Assembly (NCBI RefSeq): GCF_000276665.1
Contig: NW_004955425.1
Location: 20,295,939-20,359,938 of the forward strand
Direction of reading: 5' to 3'
DNA from: Chinchilla lanigera
Taxonomy: Eukaryota > Chordata > Mammalia > Rodentia > Chinchillidae
Length of the DNA stretch: 64,000 nucleotides
Positions 44,401-55,796 of the stretch are shown here, piece by piece; within the stretch, counting starts at the first letter, position 1, and every line of letters starts with the position of its first letter. Both the position numbers and the translations under genes were made by a program. The notes below the pieces were generated by a model. It did no database searches, was not told the origin of the DNA, and worked only from the letters and a program-made list of their open reading frames with translations.

Positions 44401-45717
44401 GCAGCAACAAAACACGCATGGTACCCCCAAATCAGCCGAAAGCAGCAGGCTTACCAGGGGAGACCTAAGTGAGAGACTGGGCTTACCAGGTTGGCCAGAC
44501 AGTGAGGAAGAAAAATCACAGAGAGCAATCCAGACAGTGAAGCCTCCAAATCGTGCAAACTCTCCTCACTGACTTGGCTAATTCTTAAAACAGAAGTACA
44601 CAGGGACACTTGGAGGAAGGAGGTGGGCAAAATAAAACAATTAAAACCCAGCGCAAAAAAAAAAAAAAAAGAAATCCAAACTATGTTCTCTACCCACAAT
44701 GGAATTAAAAGTAAGACTTCAGAATATCTAATAAATTACCCAAAACTGCACTTCTATACAAGACACACAGAAGATCCAAAGCAAGACCCCTGAAAACTGT
44801 AAGATATTGCGAGATAAAATCGAAGACCTAAATAGAGCTACTGCGTTCTCAGACTGGAAAGGAGTAGCAAGAAACAAATACAGCAACTCTGACTGTTCTG
44901 CAGTTTCTTCAGAAGTGCTACAGCTGAGGAGACTTAAATATGCTTGGCTTGAAAGAAATAATGATATTGCAGCTATGTAGGAAAATGCTTGCATTCAACA
45001 GCCAAATGCTGAAATACTAGAGTGACAACTGCATTTCACTTTGAAGTCCTTTGTAAAAAAGTACACATATAAGCAGATGTAACAACAAACAGGTTAATGA
45101 CTGCCAAATTCAGAGTAGAAGTCCCATATACAGGTGTGCATTAGATCTGTCTCCCAACGTGTGTATGTTGATACTCAATGGGGAGATCATTCCAGGCAGA
45201 GACAGGCATGAGCCAAGGAGACAGCAGTCTGTACATCTGCCTCCGTGGACCTGCTGGCCCCAAGAGTGTGACAGGCATGTAGAGCAAAACCGGACCAAAG
45301 GTGCAACTTGCAGCTAAGCAGAGTAGTGTACACACTACACACAATTCGTTAGTAAACAACTCATTCAATGACCACACTGCAGGACCAGAGCTTGGCTGAC
45401 ACGAAGAACGCCTGTCCTCACCGCTGTACAACGAGTCCAGGGTTCTGTTGGAAAGCATGTGGTGGCAAGAGTTAGCACGCTGGGAAATAATTTAAAGTTC
45501 ATGCCAGCAAAGGACAGAATTAGTGACATTTCATGGAAATTCTTTTGTTGGCAGAATGAGATACAGTTAACAGTGAGCAGAGGGTAGTGGTAAGAAAATG
45601 AGTCAGGACGCTAAGAAAGATTTAAGGTTTCTCGACAATAAGAATGTAGAAGTGGGGCACCTAAAGGGATACAGAAATTAAGTGAAGAGCTCAAGACAAC
45701 TCCCATACTCCAAGCCT

Positions 45718-47342
45718 GAGGAACAGATTTTAAAAGTGCTGGTGAACAAATATATACAGATAGCCACACAAATCAGAAAAAGACACAATCTTGGTGAAGC
45801 ATTACAATCCCAGATTTCAAGCTATATCACAAAGCTACAGAGATAAAAACAGCATGGTACTGGCACAAAAGCAGACATGTGAAGCCAGGTATGGTGGTGC
45901 ACACCTGTAATCTCAGCACTTGGCTGAGGCAGGAGGATCACCGTGAATTCAAGGCCAGCCTGGGCTATGTATAATGAGTTTAAGGCCAGCCTGAACTAAA
46001 TAACAAGACCCTGTCTCAAGAACAACAACAACAAAAAGCCAGACACACGGATCAACGAACAAAATAGAGTGGTAGTGGCAAATCTATTGCATGTGTGCCA
46101 CAGCAGGCGGCTTGTACCATTAACAGCTCTGAAAGGTTTGCCATCACGGGAATAGAAAGATGCAGAAAAAACCCCAGGCATATTATTATTTAAACCCCAG
46201 GCTATCTGATCTTTGACACAGGGGTCAAAAACATGCAGAGGAGGAAAAACAGCCTCTTTAACGACAGACACTGGGAAAACTGGCTATCCACACGCAGAAG
46301 ACTAAACACAGACCAATGTAGCTCACCATGCACTAAACTAAGATCTAAATGTCAAAACAATCTGCTAGAATACACAATAGCTAAAACTCCTGAAGACATA
46401 GGCAAGGACTTTCTGAACAGAATTTCAATAGCATAAGAAATAGTACCAAGAATCAACAAATGGGATCACAAATCTGAAAACTTCTACACAGCAAAGGTAA
46501 CAACTACCAGAGTGAAGTGACAACCTACACAATGGGAAAGCTTTTCACCAGCTTCCCCTCAGAGGTCTATACGTAAAATATATAAAGACCCCCCCCAATG
46601 GAAATGAATAGACATTTCTCAGAAGAAGTACAAATAGCCAATAAATATACACAAAACCTTTAACATCGCTGACCATTACACACATGCAAATTAAAACAAA
46701 ACTGAGATCCCATCTCACTTCATAAAGAATGGCTATCATCAAGAAATCAACCAATAAGAAATGCTGGAGAGGGTGTAGAGAAAAAAGAACCCTTCTATAC
46801 TGCTGGTGGGAGTGTAAACTAATACAATCACTATGGAAATCAGGATGCAGATTCTTCAAAAAACTAAAACTAGGAACTCCACTTGCCCCAGCTATTCTGC
46901 TTCTAGGCATCTTCCTGAAGGAGTTAACATCATATTACTTTGATCCAAGCACACCCATGTTAATAGCAGCACAACTCACAACAGCACAGTCTTGAAAGGG
47001 GCCTAGTTATATGCCTATGGACAAATAAATGATAAAGAAAATGCAGTATTTACACACAACGGAGTGTATTTGCCATAGAGAAAGATAAACTTCAGTCATC
47101 TGCAGGAAAATGGATGCATAATATTAAGTGAGATCAATCAATTTAAACAGCCCAAGATTTGCAAAATAAAAGTAACAGGAAGTAGGTAAACAGATTTTGT
47201 TCAAATAGGAAAGGTTCCAAGAGATGGAGGGGGAAGCAAAGGGGCTGAGAAAAAGAACTGAGATGTGTTATGTACATGTACCAACTTCCCACGCAGACTG
47301 TGACCATTATGGAACACAAACATGTACTAATAAAAATAAAGA
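45718..47342 (+). mobile_element. LINE-1, 5'-truncated 3' end
   Basis: Sense-strand L1: ACAGCATGGTACTGGCACAA, AACTGGCTATCCACACGCAG, GAGATCCCATCTCACTTCAT and TATACTGCTGGTGGGAGTG follow the order of the 3' end of L1 ORF2. The translation near 46770 has CWRGC and, 8 residues on, CWWEC, the cysteine motif at the ORF2 C-terminus. It ends AATAAAAATAAAG. The 5' end is cut and the frame is broken by stops and a B1 (45887-46037), so it cannot move by itself. Confidence 0.88.
45887..46037 (+). repeat. B1-like SINE inside the L1
   Basis: GCCAGGTATGGTGGTGCACA, cut here, to ACCCTGTCTCAAGAAC. It splits the L1 between its GCAGACATG block and its GACACACGGATCAACG block. Confidence 0.88.
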
Positions 47343-47808
47343 CTGAGAACAGAAAGGCTGTGGGAGTTGGTATTGAGCTTTTATTTTAGAGTAATGAGAA
47401 GACTGTCAAGTAGCTCAAGAGAGGTTTATCAAGGACACACTGAGGGCAACTTCTCTAAAGGAGGCGAGCTGAAGCTGCGGCAAGTGAAGAAGCAGTGAAA
47501 AGTGAAAACAAAAGGGGTCAGACACAGACACCAGCCAGACGCTGCACTCTGGAGAAAATAAACACCAACAGGAACAACAAGGCTGATCTAACCTACAAAC
47601 CAAACTGGTTAAGTCTCCTACAGAAAATTTTAAAAAGTAACTTTGTAATTTTTTTTTTTTTAAATCACATACACACTAAACCAACTCTGAAATGTCTGAA
47701 AAGGAACGAAGGAATCTAGCCGAGGCACCACTGGAGTCCAACAAGTATGAAATGACAGGCCCCACCAAATACGATACTGATACACTGGAATAAAAATTAA
47801 CAATTCAG

Positions 47809-47908
47809 GGGCTGGGGATTTAGCTAAGCGGCAAAGCACCTGCCTGGCAAGCGCAAGATCGTGAGTTCGATTCCTGGTACCGGAAGAAAAACAAAAAAAA
47901 AATTAAAA
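47809..47908 (+). repeat. ID-like SINE with 20-bp target-site duplication
   Basis: GGGCTGGGGATTTAGCTAAG through TTCGATTCCTGGTACCGG. AATAAAAATTAACAATTCAG is repeated exactly on both sides. Confidence 0.95.
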
Positions 47909-47928
47909 AATAAAAATTAACAATTCAG

Positions 47929-48080
47929 GGCTGGGTGTGGTGGTGCACATCTACCCTCCCAGCCTGTGCCCCCAGCTGAGGCAGGAGGGTCAACATGTGT
48001 TCCAGGCTAGCCTGGACTACACAGCAAGTTCAAGGTCAATCTGAGCTACATAGTGAGACCCCCATCTCAAAAAAACCCCA
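47929..48080 (+). repeat. B1-like SINE
   Basis: GGCTGGGTGTGGTGGTGCAC, cut here, through CCCATCTCAAAAAAAC. It starts right after the right duplication of the neighbouring ID. Confidence 0.87.
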
Positions 48081-48424
48081 AAACTCAGAAACCAAGTTTT
48101 GTTGAAGAACATACAAATTTCAAAGAGACTTGTGGAGAAATTCCGGCTGATAGTTAACTCACATAGTGATTTTACAACCTAAGAGAAAGCCAATTAAAAC
48201 TGAAAATGCAAATTAAACATTGAACAAAAGACGGATCTGAAACAATACGCACACAAATTTATACACAAAATCAAGAGTTTCAAAATATGCATACAAAATC
48301 TGCCTGGTAGAGAAGATTCAACAAGACATCCTTTTTTTCCCAGGAACCCTGCGGTCTCCCAGAGTTGACACTCTATCTGCTTCCTAATCTATTACTCACC
48401 ATGCTGTACGATAAGTGTTCATTT

Positions 48425-48565
48425 GCTTGCATGTATACAACCTTCTAGATTATTAGCTCAACAAGGGCAGAAATCACATCTTTTTCTTATCACTGCAACC
48501 TTAACATCTAATGTAACAGTAAGCATACAGTAGGCACTCAATAAATATTTGCAAAATGAATAAAA
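48425..48565 (+). repeat. L2/MIR-type 3' end
   Basis: TTAGCTCAACAAGGGCAGAA, cut here, then AGCATACAGTAGGCACTCAA, cut here, and TAAATATTTGCAAAATGAAT. This is the familiar tail of ancient L2 elements. Confidence 0.6.
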
Positions 48566-49544
48566 ATACAACAAATCCATAGAAGTTCAAAATAACATAC
48601 ATACTCAGAATTACTTAAAATGCACAGAATAAATTCTATGTAAGCTTGGTCATAATACTTCTATTTCATATTTTAATTACAAATTAGTATTCTGGTTTAT
48701 AAGCCTTAGTTTAAAAGTAGTTATGGTGAGTATATACATGTCTAAAGCATTTGGCTTAAGGATTCCTTACAAAAAGTAAGTTTGAAAATCACTGATTTTG
48801 AAGATATATGGCAACTAGGGGAGACCAACTAAGGCTTTTCTTCTGGCATACTAGTGTCCCTACAAGGTGCTAGGAGGGAACTGGAAAGAGCCCAACTACT
48901 TGCCAGTAAACTCACTTATCTGACAGTGTCCACTCCTGACAGCAGGTACCAAAGGTATTTTTCTTATGATGCCATCTGGGTAGCTAGAAATGATTTTTAA
49001 TTCAAAAACTTTCCAGAAGACATGACATATGGGAGGAACAAGCACATCCACACACCCTGAAACAAACAGGAAATGGAATACCTCGTTTTCTAGTTTCCAG
49101 TCCTACTCCAGGATCAGGTCAGTAAGTAAAATGAAGAAACTTCCCCTAATTCTTAACCATGGAGCACAGAGAAAAATACAGAGGGGTCAGACATATAATG
49201 TCTTTGAGAAAAACAAGTTTCTGATAAGTAACTTGAGTTTTTCTAAAGACAGAAACGAATCCTCTCTGAGAGCTAACCCAGACAGGCATCCCTTTACGAA
49301 AGACCGATCCAGGGCAAATTAACTCCAAACCAAGGGGCAGAAGACAGACAACTGACTCCCTAAAGGATGTCTCGAAGATGTGTGAGAAATTCTTCCCAGT
49401 ACCATTCAGCTTTCAAGTATACAGTAACTTCAAACAAGAGCTCTGTTTCCTAATAACCCAATAAATTAAAATCAACAGTAGTGGTCTTCTGAACAAATGA
49501 TAGTGTCTGCCTTTTGATGTGTAATAACTTCCATATATTGTTTA

Positions 49545-49674
49545 TTTTATTTTGAGGGCCTTTTTTTAGACAGGGTCTTGCTATGTAGTTTAGGCCAGCT
49601 TTGAACTCACAGTGAACCTCCTGCCTCAGCCTCCTGGGATTCCAGGCATGTGCCACCACGCCGGGCCCATTTAT
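49545..49674 (-). repeat. B1-like SINE
   Basis: TTTTTTTAGACAGGGTCTTG through CCACCACGCCGGGCC. Confidence 0.85.
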
Positions 49675-50565
49675 TTTATACTTTAAACAATATACCAACC
49701 TGATATTTTATAGATAACTGTTCATTTGTACATGTGATAAAGAAAAAGATTTATTCAAAATCATACCAATAGACAGCAGCACTGGGATGAGGGAAAAAAG
49801 ATAGAAGAGAAAAACATGTATGTACGTATATACAAGATAGCTAAGATAATTGTATTACTAATGTCTATGGCTTTACTGAAAAAAAAACAGTATTTAATTG
49901 TTTGGTCAATTTTACATGCCTATATTTGTTTATCTGCATAACCAATTTGAGATAATAATGTAATACAACCACTGTTAATTTCCTATCACATTATCGAAAT
50001 TCTGTATTGCTTTTATTGTTTTTATGTTGTTTGTTAATATGTTCTGGTTCTTGTATATTTAAAATTAAAAAAAGATGCTGCAGAAAGGAACTAAAACATA
50101 GCCTTTGATTCCTAGTCTTTTTTCTTGGAGACAAGGATTTGGCCTGTGCCACCACACCTGGCTTGATTCCTAGTCTGTGTCCCTTAACATATTACAGTTT
50201 TACATGCACTCTAAGAGTGCCAGCTAGAATATAAACTTCTGGATCTAGGAGACTAACGTAAAGTCAAACTCCCTTCCAAACGTATGTTGTCACCTGCTAA
50301 AAAAGAATATTAGAAACAGCAGGGAATTTGTATTTCAGTTCTGCTACTTACTGATTTATGATCTTTGATGTTGAGATTTTATTTTCTATTCCATAAAATG
50401 GGACAAAATACCAACTACAGAAGGTTAGAAAATTTAAGTATAAATATTCAAAGTACTTACATGTATTATTTACAAAGGAGGTTCTAATCCTGGATATTGT
50501 TAGCAAGCAATAAATGTTACATTATTTTTGCTTCACTTTCAACTAACAAAATTTGGATCCTAAAT

Positions 50566-50712
50566 TGGCTGTGGTGGTACACACCTATAATCTTAGCACT
50601 CCGGAGGCTGCGGCAGGAGGATAGCCATGAGTTTGAGGCCAGCCCAGGCTATACAGTGAGTTCAAAGCCAGTGTGAACTACATAGCAAGACCCTGTCTCA
50701 AAAGTAGGAAAA
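50566..50712 (+). repeat. B1-like SINE
   Basis: GGCTGTGGTGGTACACACCT through GACCCTGTCTCAAAAG. Confidence 0.85.
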
Positions 50713-50785
50713 TAAATAAAAAATGCAAAACAAAAAATTTGGATCCTAGTATCTAGCATGGCTCTAAAATCAAAAAGTTCTCTGA

Positions 50786-50872
50786 GGGTTGGGTATATAA
50801 TTCTAGTTATTCAGGAGGTGGAGGTGGAAGGATTAAGGCAATTTAAAGGGAACTTTGTCTCAAAATAAAAAT
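50786..50872 (+). repeat. old B1-like fragment
   Basis: GGGTTGGGTATATAATTCTAG, cut here, then AACTTTGTCTCAAAATAA. Confidence 0.5.
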
Positions 50873-51346
50873 TTTTAGAAAGTGGTCTCCAAGGAACACT
50901 TAATTTATTTCAAGGAAGAAGATGTTGCCTGATTCTAAAATTTCAATCATTTAAAAAAGGCCTCCAGCAAGAACCTGACATCTTGTTGTATGCTTTTTCA
51001 CAGCTGAAGCTGAAGAGTTCCAAAGGGTTTTTAAATGAAACAGCAGCATACATGTGCACAGAACAGTGAGACGCTACAGACAGCCTGCAACAACCAGCTG
51101 ACTGCACGTCCCTCAAAGGACCCACAAGTGACTGGTGCGCCAACAAGGCCCCTTCTGAAGCCTGGGCTGCCCCAGCCACGTCCTCTGGACACGAGGTTGT
51201 GGTGGAGGGAAAGGGGCTCCCCTCTTCCTGGGTGGCCTTGTGCTTTCTTGAGAGACCTGCTGGAAAGTGTTTGTGTGTCTATTTCATATTTGACCCATAA
51301 AACAGGTTCCTCTTTCATTTAATAAAAGTCCCTTCTGTATGATCAA

Positions 51347-51452
51347 AAGAAAAAGAGGAAGGAAGGAAGAGAAGGAGGGAGGGAGGGAGGGAGAGAGAGA
51401 GGGAGAGAAAGAGAAACAGAGAGAGAAAGAGAGAGAGAAAGAGATAGAGAGA

Positions 51453-51530
<78 letters not shown>
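51347..51530. repeat. long purine microsatellite ending in (GAAA)n
   Basis: About 180 nt of almost pure A/G: GGAGGGAGGGAGGGAGAGAG, cut here, then about 17 GAAA units from 51456. It touches the start of the next B1. Confidence 0.97.
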
Positions 51531-51531
<1 letters not shown>

Positions 51532-51533
51532 GA

Positions 51534-51705
51534 GCCAGGCGTGGTGGCGCATGTCTGAAATCCCAGCACTTGGGAGGCTAAGGCAGGATGATCATTGCGA
51601 GTTTGAGACCAGCCTGGACTACAAAGTGAGTTCAAAGCCAGCCTAAACTGCATAGCGAGGCCCTGTCTCAAAAAGACCAAATAAATAAATAAATAAATAA
51701 ATAAA
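51534..51705 (+). repeat. dimeric B1-like SINE with (AAAT)n tail
   Basis: GCCAGGCGTGGTGGCGCATG, cut here, then GACCAGCCTGGACTACAAAG and AAGCCAGCCTAAACTGCAT, then AAATAAATAAAT. Confidence 0.92.
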
Positions 51706-52140
51706 GGTGGGAATGTAAGCAGAGGATAAAGACAAAGACAGTAACTACTTAGGAATAAGGTCCAACTGAAAAGGGACGGTTCATCAAAGCAGTAGAAAAA
51801 AGTCCAGAAGAAAGAAAAAAAATCTAATCTCTTGCATTGTAAGCAAAAGGTACACAAAAAAGTACAGACTCACCCTAGGAAGTTAGGGGATCTTTTTAAC
51901 AGCAGTTTGCTACAGACTAAGGCCTCACATGCAGCCAACAGAGCCCTGTTCTGAGGACTGACCTGTCTCTCTAGGAAAGATGGGTTATCACCTTCTTAAT
52001 CATTCTGAGCACAGAAATTGTTTTTCTAGGAATCTTGGACATACTAAATAAATGCAAAAGGAAAAAGTTCAGGGAGTTAAATAATTGAGAATACCCAAGA
52101 GCTTCAATAAAACAGCAGAAGGGAAATAAATGACCCGTAA

Positions 52141-52293
52141 GCCTGGTGTGGTGTCGCACACCTATAATCTCAGCACTCAGGAGGCTGAGGCAGGAAGATA
52201 GCTCTGAGTTCGAGGCCAGCCTGGGCTACAAAGTGAGTCCAGGCCAACTTGAACTACATATCGAGACCGTCTCAAAAAACAAACTAACAAAAA
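52141..52293 (+). repeat. B1-like SINE
   Basis: GCCTGGTGTGGTGTCGCACA, cut here, through GAGACCGTCTCAAAAAAC. Confidence 0.88.
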
Positions 52294-53114
52294 CAGTTCT
52301 TTCCTACAGAAAACTGAAAGACTATCGTTTAGCCCCTATTAGTCCTAATCGAGGAAGGCCTGAAAGTGCAAAGAAGCAGTTAAGGGGAAAAAACCCTGAA
52401 GATTCAAGGTTCATGTACGTTTTTCAGTTTATCTACAGTCTGCAAACATACACTTCTCCCTTGTGTCATGTCTCACCTAAACACCAACTCAAGAATACCA
52501 AATGGCATAACAGGTACACACACCAACTGTCAGGGAGGACTCAGACCGATCTGTAATCAAACAGCAGAAACTCTACTTGCTCACACAACTGCACTGCTAC
52601 AAGTGTAAAGGGTACTATTTCTTACACTGGGAAAAAGGGCAGAAAAGAACAACAGGCAAATTAATGAAGTACATGACGCTCCAATTCATAATCAGTCACT
52701 TGTTTCAAATGAAACATTCTATTTTGATTAGGGTCATCACTGTCTCATACCAGAAGAACATGAGCTGAAATGTTCAAAACAACAAGGAGGGCCCGGGCTC
52801 TCTCATATAGTAACCACTTATAACTAGCAAAAACAAATTATTAAATCAACAAATTATGTTCTTCACCAAAATTAGAGAATTCTCATTCACTCATATGCGG
52901 TTGTTCCGCCCAACTATAGACAAGCCTAACAAAGGTGAGATTAACACTCTGAAATACGTTATTTCTTCTAAAGGAAACTATAGATAACTTTTCCAAATTT
53001 CTATAAAGTATACTTTTCATGCCAATCTAAAGCTGTAATATATTAATGTTAAAACGAACATTATCAATCTGTTAGCAGGAATAGGGAAAGAGGAAAATAA
53101 ACTACTGGACATAC

Positions 53115-53287
53115 CCTATGTAATATTTCTAAAACCTTTAATGCAGTATGAAGAAAACTGTTGAAAATTCTTCTTTCAGAAGGGGGAATGCCGATCTTGC
53201 AGAGTTTCAAAAGATGTACCACAACTTCCTTAAAAAGTTCTACTATCTTGAGGAACAGTGGAGGTTCAAGTACTGACCACCAGTTTT
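53115..53287 (-). CDS. HERC4: HERC4 exon, 12th from last
   Basis: This exon is 173 nt, with acceptor TTAATAACAG and donor GTATGT. After completing a Glu codon it encodes NWWSVLEPPLFLKIVELFKE, cut here, then VVVHLLKLCKIGIPPSER, ending LEILHR. It is helical spacer sequence. Confidence 0.96.
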
Positions 53288-53311
53288 CTGTTATTAAAGG
53301 ATGAACATGCA

Positions 53312-53350
53312 AATAAAATAAAATAAAATAAAGTAAAATAAAATAAAATT
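53312..53350. repeat. (AAAAT)n microsatellite
   Basis: Seven or eight near-perfect units next to the upstream acceptor of the exon at 53115-53287. Confidence 0.9.
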
Positions 53351-53879
53351 TTAAAAATCACAATTTTCAAAATTATACTGGCTTTTCTTAACTTTCTGAA
53401 AACCCCAGGAACGTGTACAGCCCCACCCCACCCCTAGGTTTAAGTACATTGTCATAAAAGCTCTCAAAAGGAAAAGAAAGTATGAAATACCTACTAAATT
53501 TACAGATGTGGTTGCCTAAATTACATTAAAAACTCACCATTATACCTAGTATTAAAAGTTATTTCTACTGTTTTGAAAATAGACTTTTTATTTATAAACA
53601 AAACACATTCTAAAATGGCACTGCTCTAATACTTAAGGATCTTTTCAAGCTTTATCTTTCCATTTAATATAAAGCTAAAATACTGGGGAGCACCACCTTT
53701 AAAATACAAAACTCCTAAAAACCAAAGGCAAAAACGTAGGATAAAGTTGCACCGTATCTGTCCTTGCCCACATTTACTACGTAATACAACCCTATGGAAC
53801 AGGTAGAAAGATACAGAGACTTCTGAAACTGGGAAGCAGCACTTCTGCTGAGCACCTGCCTCCCCATCTGTTACTGGGG

Positions 53880-54195
53880 GTGACATTAACCCTGACTGTC
53901 AACCCGACTGCAGTAAGACTCCCGGGAGTGGCTGGGTTGGAAGGTGTCAACTTCAACAGTCCAGAGCTCACAGTAAGGGCTGTTAGGAGGGGGGGGCCTC
54001 ACTGGAGGAAAGAGGTCACAGAGATGTGACCTTGGAGACCATGGCCTGCTTAATGGTACCATGAGCAGCTTTCTTCTGCCATGCCCTGCCATTGTATCTC
54101 TACCTTGGAGATGGCCGCATTGACCAAGGACAGCAAATGAGTTACAGCTGTCGGGTATTTCTCCCAGCAATGGAAAAGCTGACCAACACGCTGAC
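53880..54195 (+). repeat. unidentified dispersed repeat, type A
   Basis: The end TTTCTCCCAGCAATGGAAAA GCTGACC-type block resembles the ends of the pieces at 57525-57925 and 59220-59605. The class (old LTR or DNA element) is uncertain. Confidence 0.3.
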
Positions 54196-54850
54196 TAATT
54201 TCCTCTGATTCTGGAACACTACCCCTTACTTATTGCTTTCTCCCCTCACCTTTAGCTTGAAAATTTCCTGTACTGATTTTGTTACTTCTATATATTTCAG
54301 CTCCATATATCTAGGAAATACTATTAAAAAAAGAAAGCTCTGGATTAAATGTAGCACGCAAACTGTAAAGGTCAGGAGTAAACAGAACTGTGAGATCAGA
54401 TGATAAAATCTTGTCTACAAGCACAGAAATTTACATCAAACATCAACAAATTATGAAGTCAGGTAAATATAAGGCAAAGGTTTGATATCATATAAAGATA
54501 ATTTAAAATCCATGTTTGTGTAGTTTTAATTATTCTTCCCTTATTTCTTTAATAACAAGATCACACTCTAGGTAATGAAGGAGAAAAATGTAATAGGTTT
54601 TAGTTTCCCTTATGCTGTCTCTAGTTATTAGATTAAAATTCTATGTCTTACATGCTATGTCTTTGGCAACTCCAACAATCAAAAATGAATGACTTGAGAA
54701 TAACAACAAAAGGAAAAGCAGATTTGTTTTTCCCTAGGAAACTGTTAAATGAAAGAAGCATAATTTCTAACCATCAAAAAGAAAGAACTTACAAGCATTT
54801 TCACTGAAAGAGAAACAATTTCAAAAGAAAAAAAATACTGACATCCTTAC

Positions 54851-55040
54851 CAAGTACTTTCAGTGGAGCCTTTTCTAGATTCACAAGAGCGGTGCCGAAG
54901 GGAATTGCTATTGTTGTGAAATTGTTCGAGTCACTCATCAGAGGACACTCTGGTAGAGTAAGGTAAAACCTCAGCGCTTCAACGTCAGGTAAGGAGCTAG
55001 TCAACTTAGGTATAAGATTCTTTTCCAAACTAGCTGCCAC
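54851..55040 (-). CDS. HERC4: HERC4 exon, 13th from last
   Basis: This exon is 190 nt, with acceptor AAAATATAG and donor GTAAGG. It encodes VAASLEKNLIPKLTSSLPDV, cut here, then EALRFYLTLPECPLMSDSN, ending APLKVL plus one base. EALRFYLTLPECPLM is well conserved in small HERC proteins. Confidence 0.96.
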
Positions 55041-55519
55041 CTATATTTTGATAAAAAATAAAACCTACTTCATTTAAAATGAATGAACTTTCCAAAAAAA
55101 AAAAAAAAGAAAGAGAAAGAAAAAGTCCAATACTACAGCAAATGTGAAACAGTGAAAACAAAAAAAAAAAGACAATCCCTTACAGTGACTTCACTTTGCA
55201 GCACAATGAATAACGCCTAATCATTACTAGAGAATTAAGAAACGTTCCACCACTATAGCTATAGATTTAACCAAGACATTAATGTCAAGTAATTCAGAAT
55301 CTATTAAAACAGCTGGAAAGGTTTATCAATCTTTGACCACTAAATTACAAATGCTTTAAAATAAACCTTCTTTTAATTTTTATATTACTGTATTTAATAA
55401 ATTATATAAAGTATATGATGAGCCTATGAAACTGTAAAGTTAATTAGGTTAAACATATAAAATGTGACAAAATACACAATTGCTCAATAGTATAAATACA
55501 AAATACTTTAAAAACAAAC

Positions 55520-55631
55520 CTGCTGAGATATCTGAGGATGATCAGGTTGTATAAGTTTATGGAATAAAAGCCTCGCAGCATTCATGTCAACTCCTGAAAA
55601 TCTGGTGCCTGTCCTATAATGATCATCATTG
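55520..55631 (-). CDS. HERC4: HERC4 exon, 14th from last
   Basis: This exon is 112 nt, with acceptor TTTTTTTAG and a weaker donor GTTTGT. It encodes NDDHYRTGTRFSGVDMNAAR, cut here, ending HPQISQQ. The first base finishes a Ser codon. Confidence 0.95.
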
Positions 55632-55736
55632 CTAAAAAAAAAGGCGGGGAATGCTTTAAAATGATTTTACTTCTTTAATGTGTTATTTAATAAGATGCAG
55701 TTGAAAGCTTCAGCAAACCAAGGAATTCCTACTTAC

Positions 55737-55796
55737 CTAACAGCTAAAAAGCTTCCATTTAGGCAAGCACATGAGGAGAATGTTCCTTCTATCTCA
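55737..55796 (-). CDS. HERC4: HERC4 exon, 15th from last
   Basis: This small exon is 60 nt, with acceptor TTTTTTTAG and donor GTAAGT. It encodes EIEGTFSSCACLNGSFLAV between two split codons. Its length is divisible by three, but both ends split codons. The CACLNGSFLAV stretch matches the human protein apart from small changes. Confidence 0.95.

Larger units (their letters stand above)
43096..53114 (-). other. largest HERC4 intron in window
   Basis: A 10 kb intron. Annotated content: B1 copies, two purine tracts, a 5'-truncated L1 with a B1 inside it, an ID with target duplication, and an L2 tail. 44980-45700, 48570-49540, 49680-50560 and 52300-53110 hold nothing I recognise. Confidence 0.65.
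53288..54850 (-). other. HERC4 intron
   Basis: The intron holds an (AAAAT)n tract at 53314-53350 and an LTR-like piece (53880-54195). The rest is AT-rich and unremarkable. Confidence 0.65.

Noticed and set aside
46729..46995. 88-codon open frame starting MAIIKKSTNKKCWRGC
   Set aside because: It is the C-terminal end of a broken L1 ORF2 inside a 5'-truncated element, not a host gene.
51315..51857. 180-codon minus frame rich in FLSFFLSFF repeats
   Set aside because: It is a translation of the purine microsatellite and a B1. There is no real protein.
54793..54803. Apparent 11-nt minus-strand exon between TTGTTTCTCTTTCAG and GTAAGTTC
   Set aside because: It lies under 50 nt from the donor of the HERC4 exon at 54851-55040, too short for an intron, and would shift the frame. 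It is probably a decoy pair.
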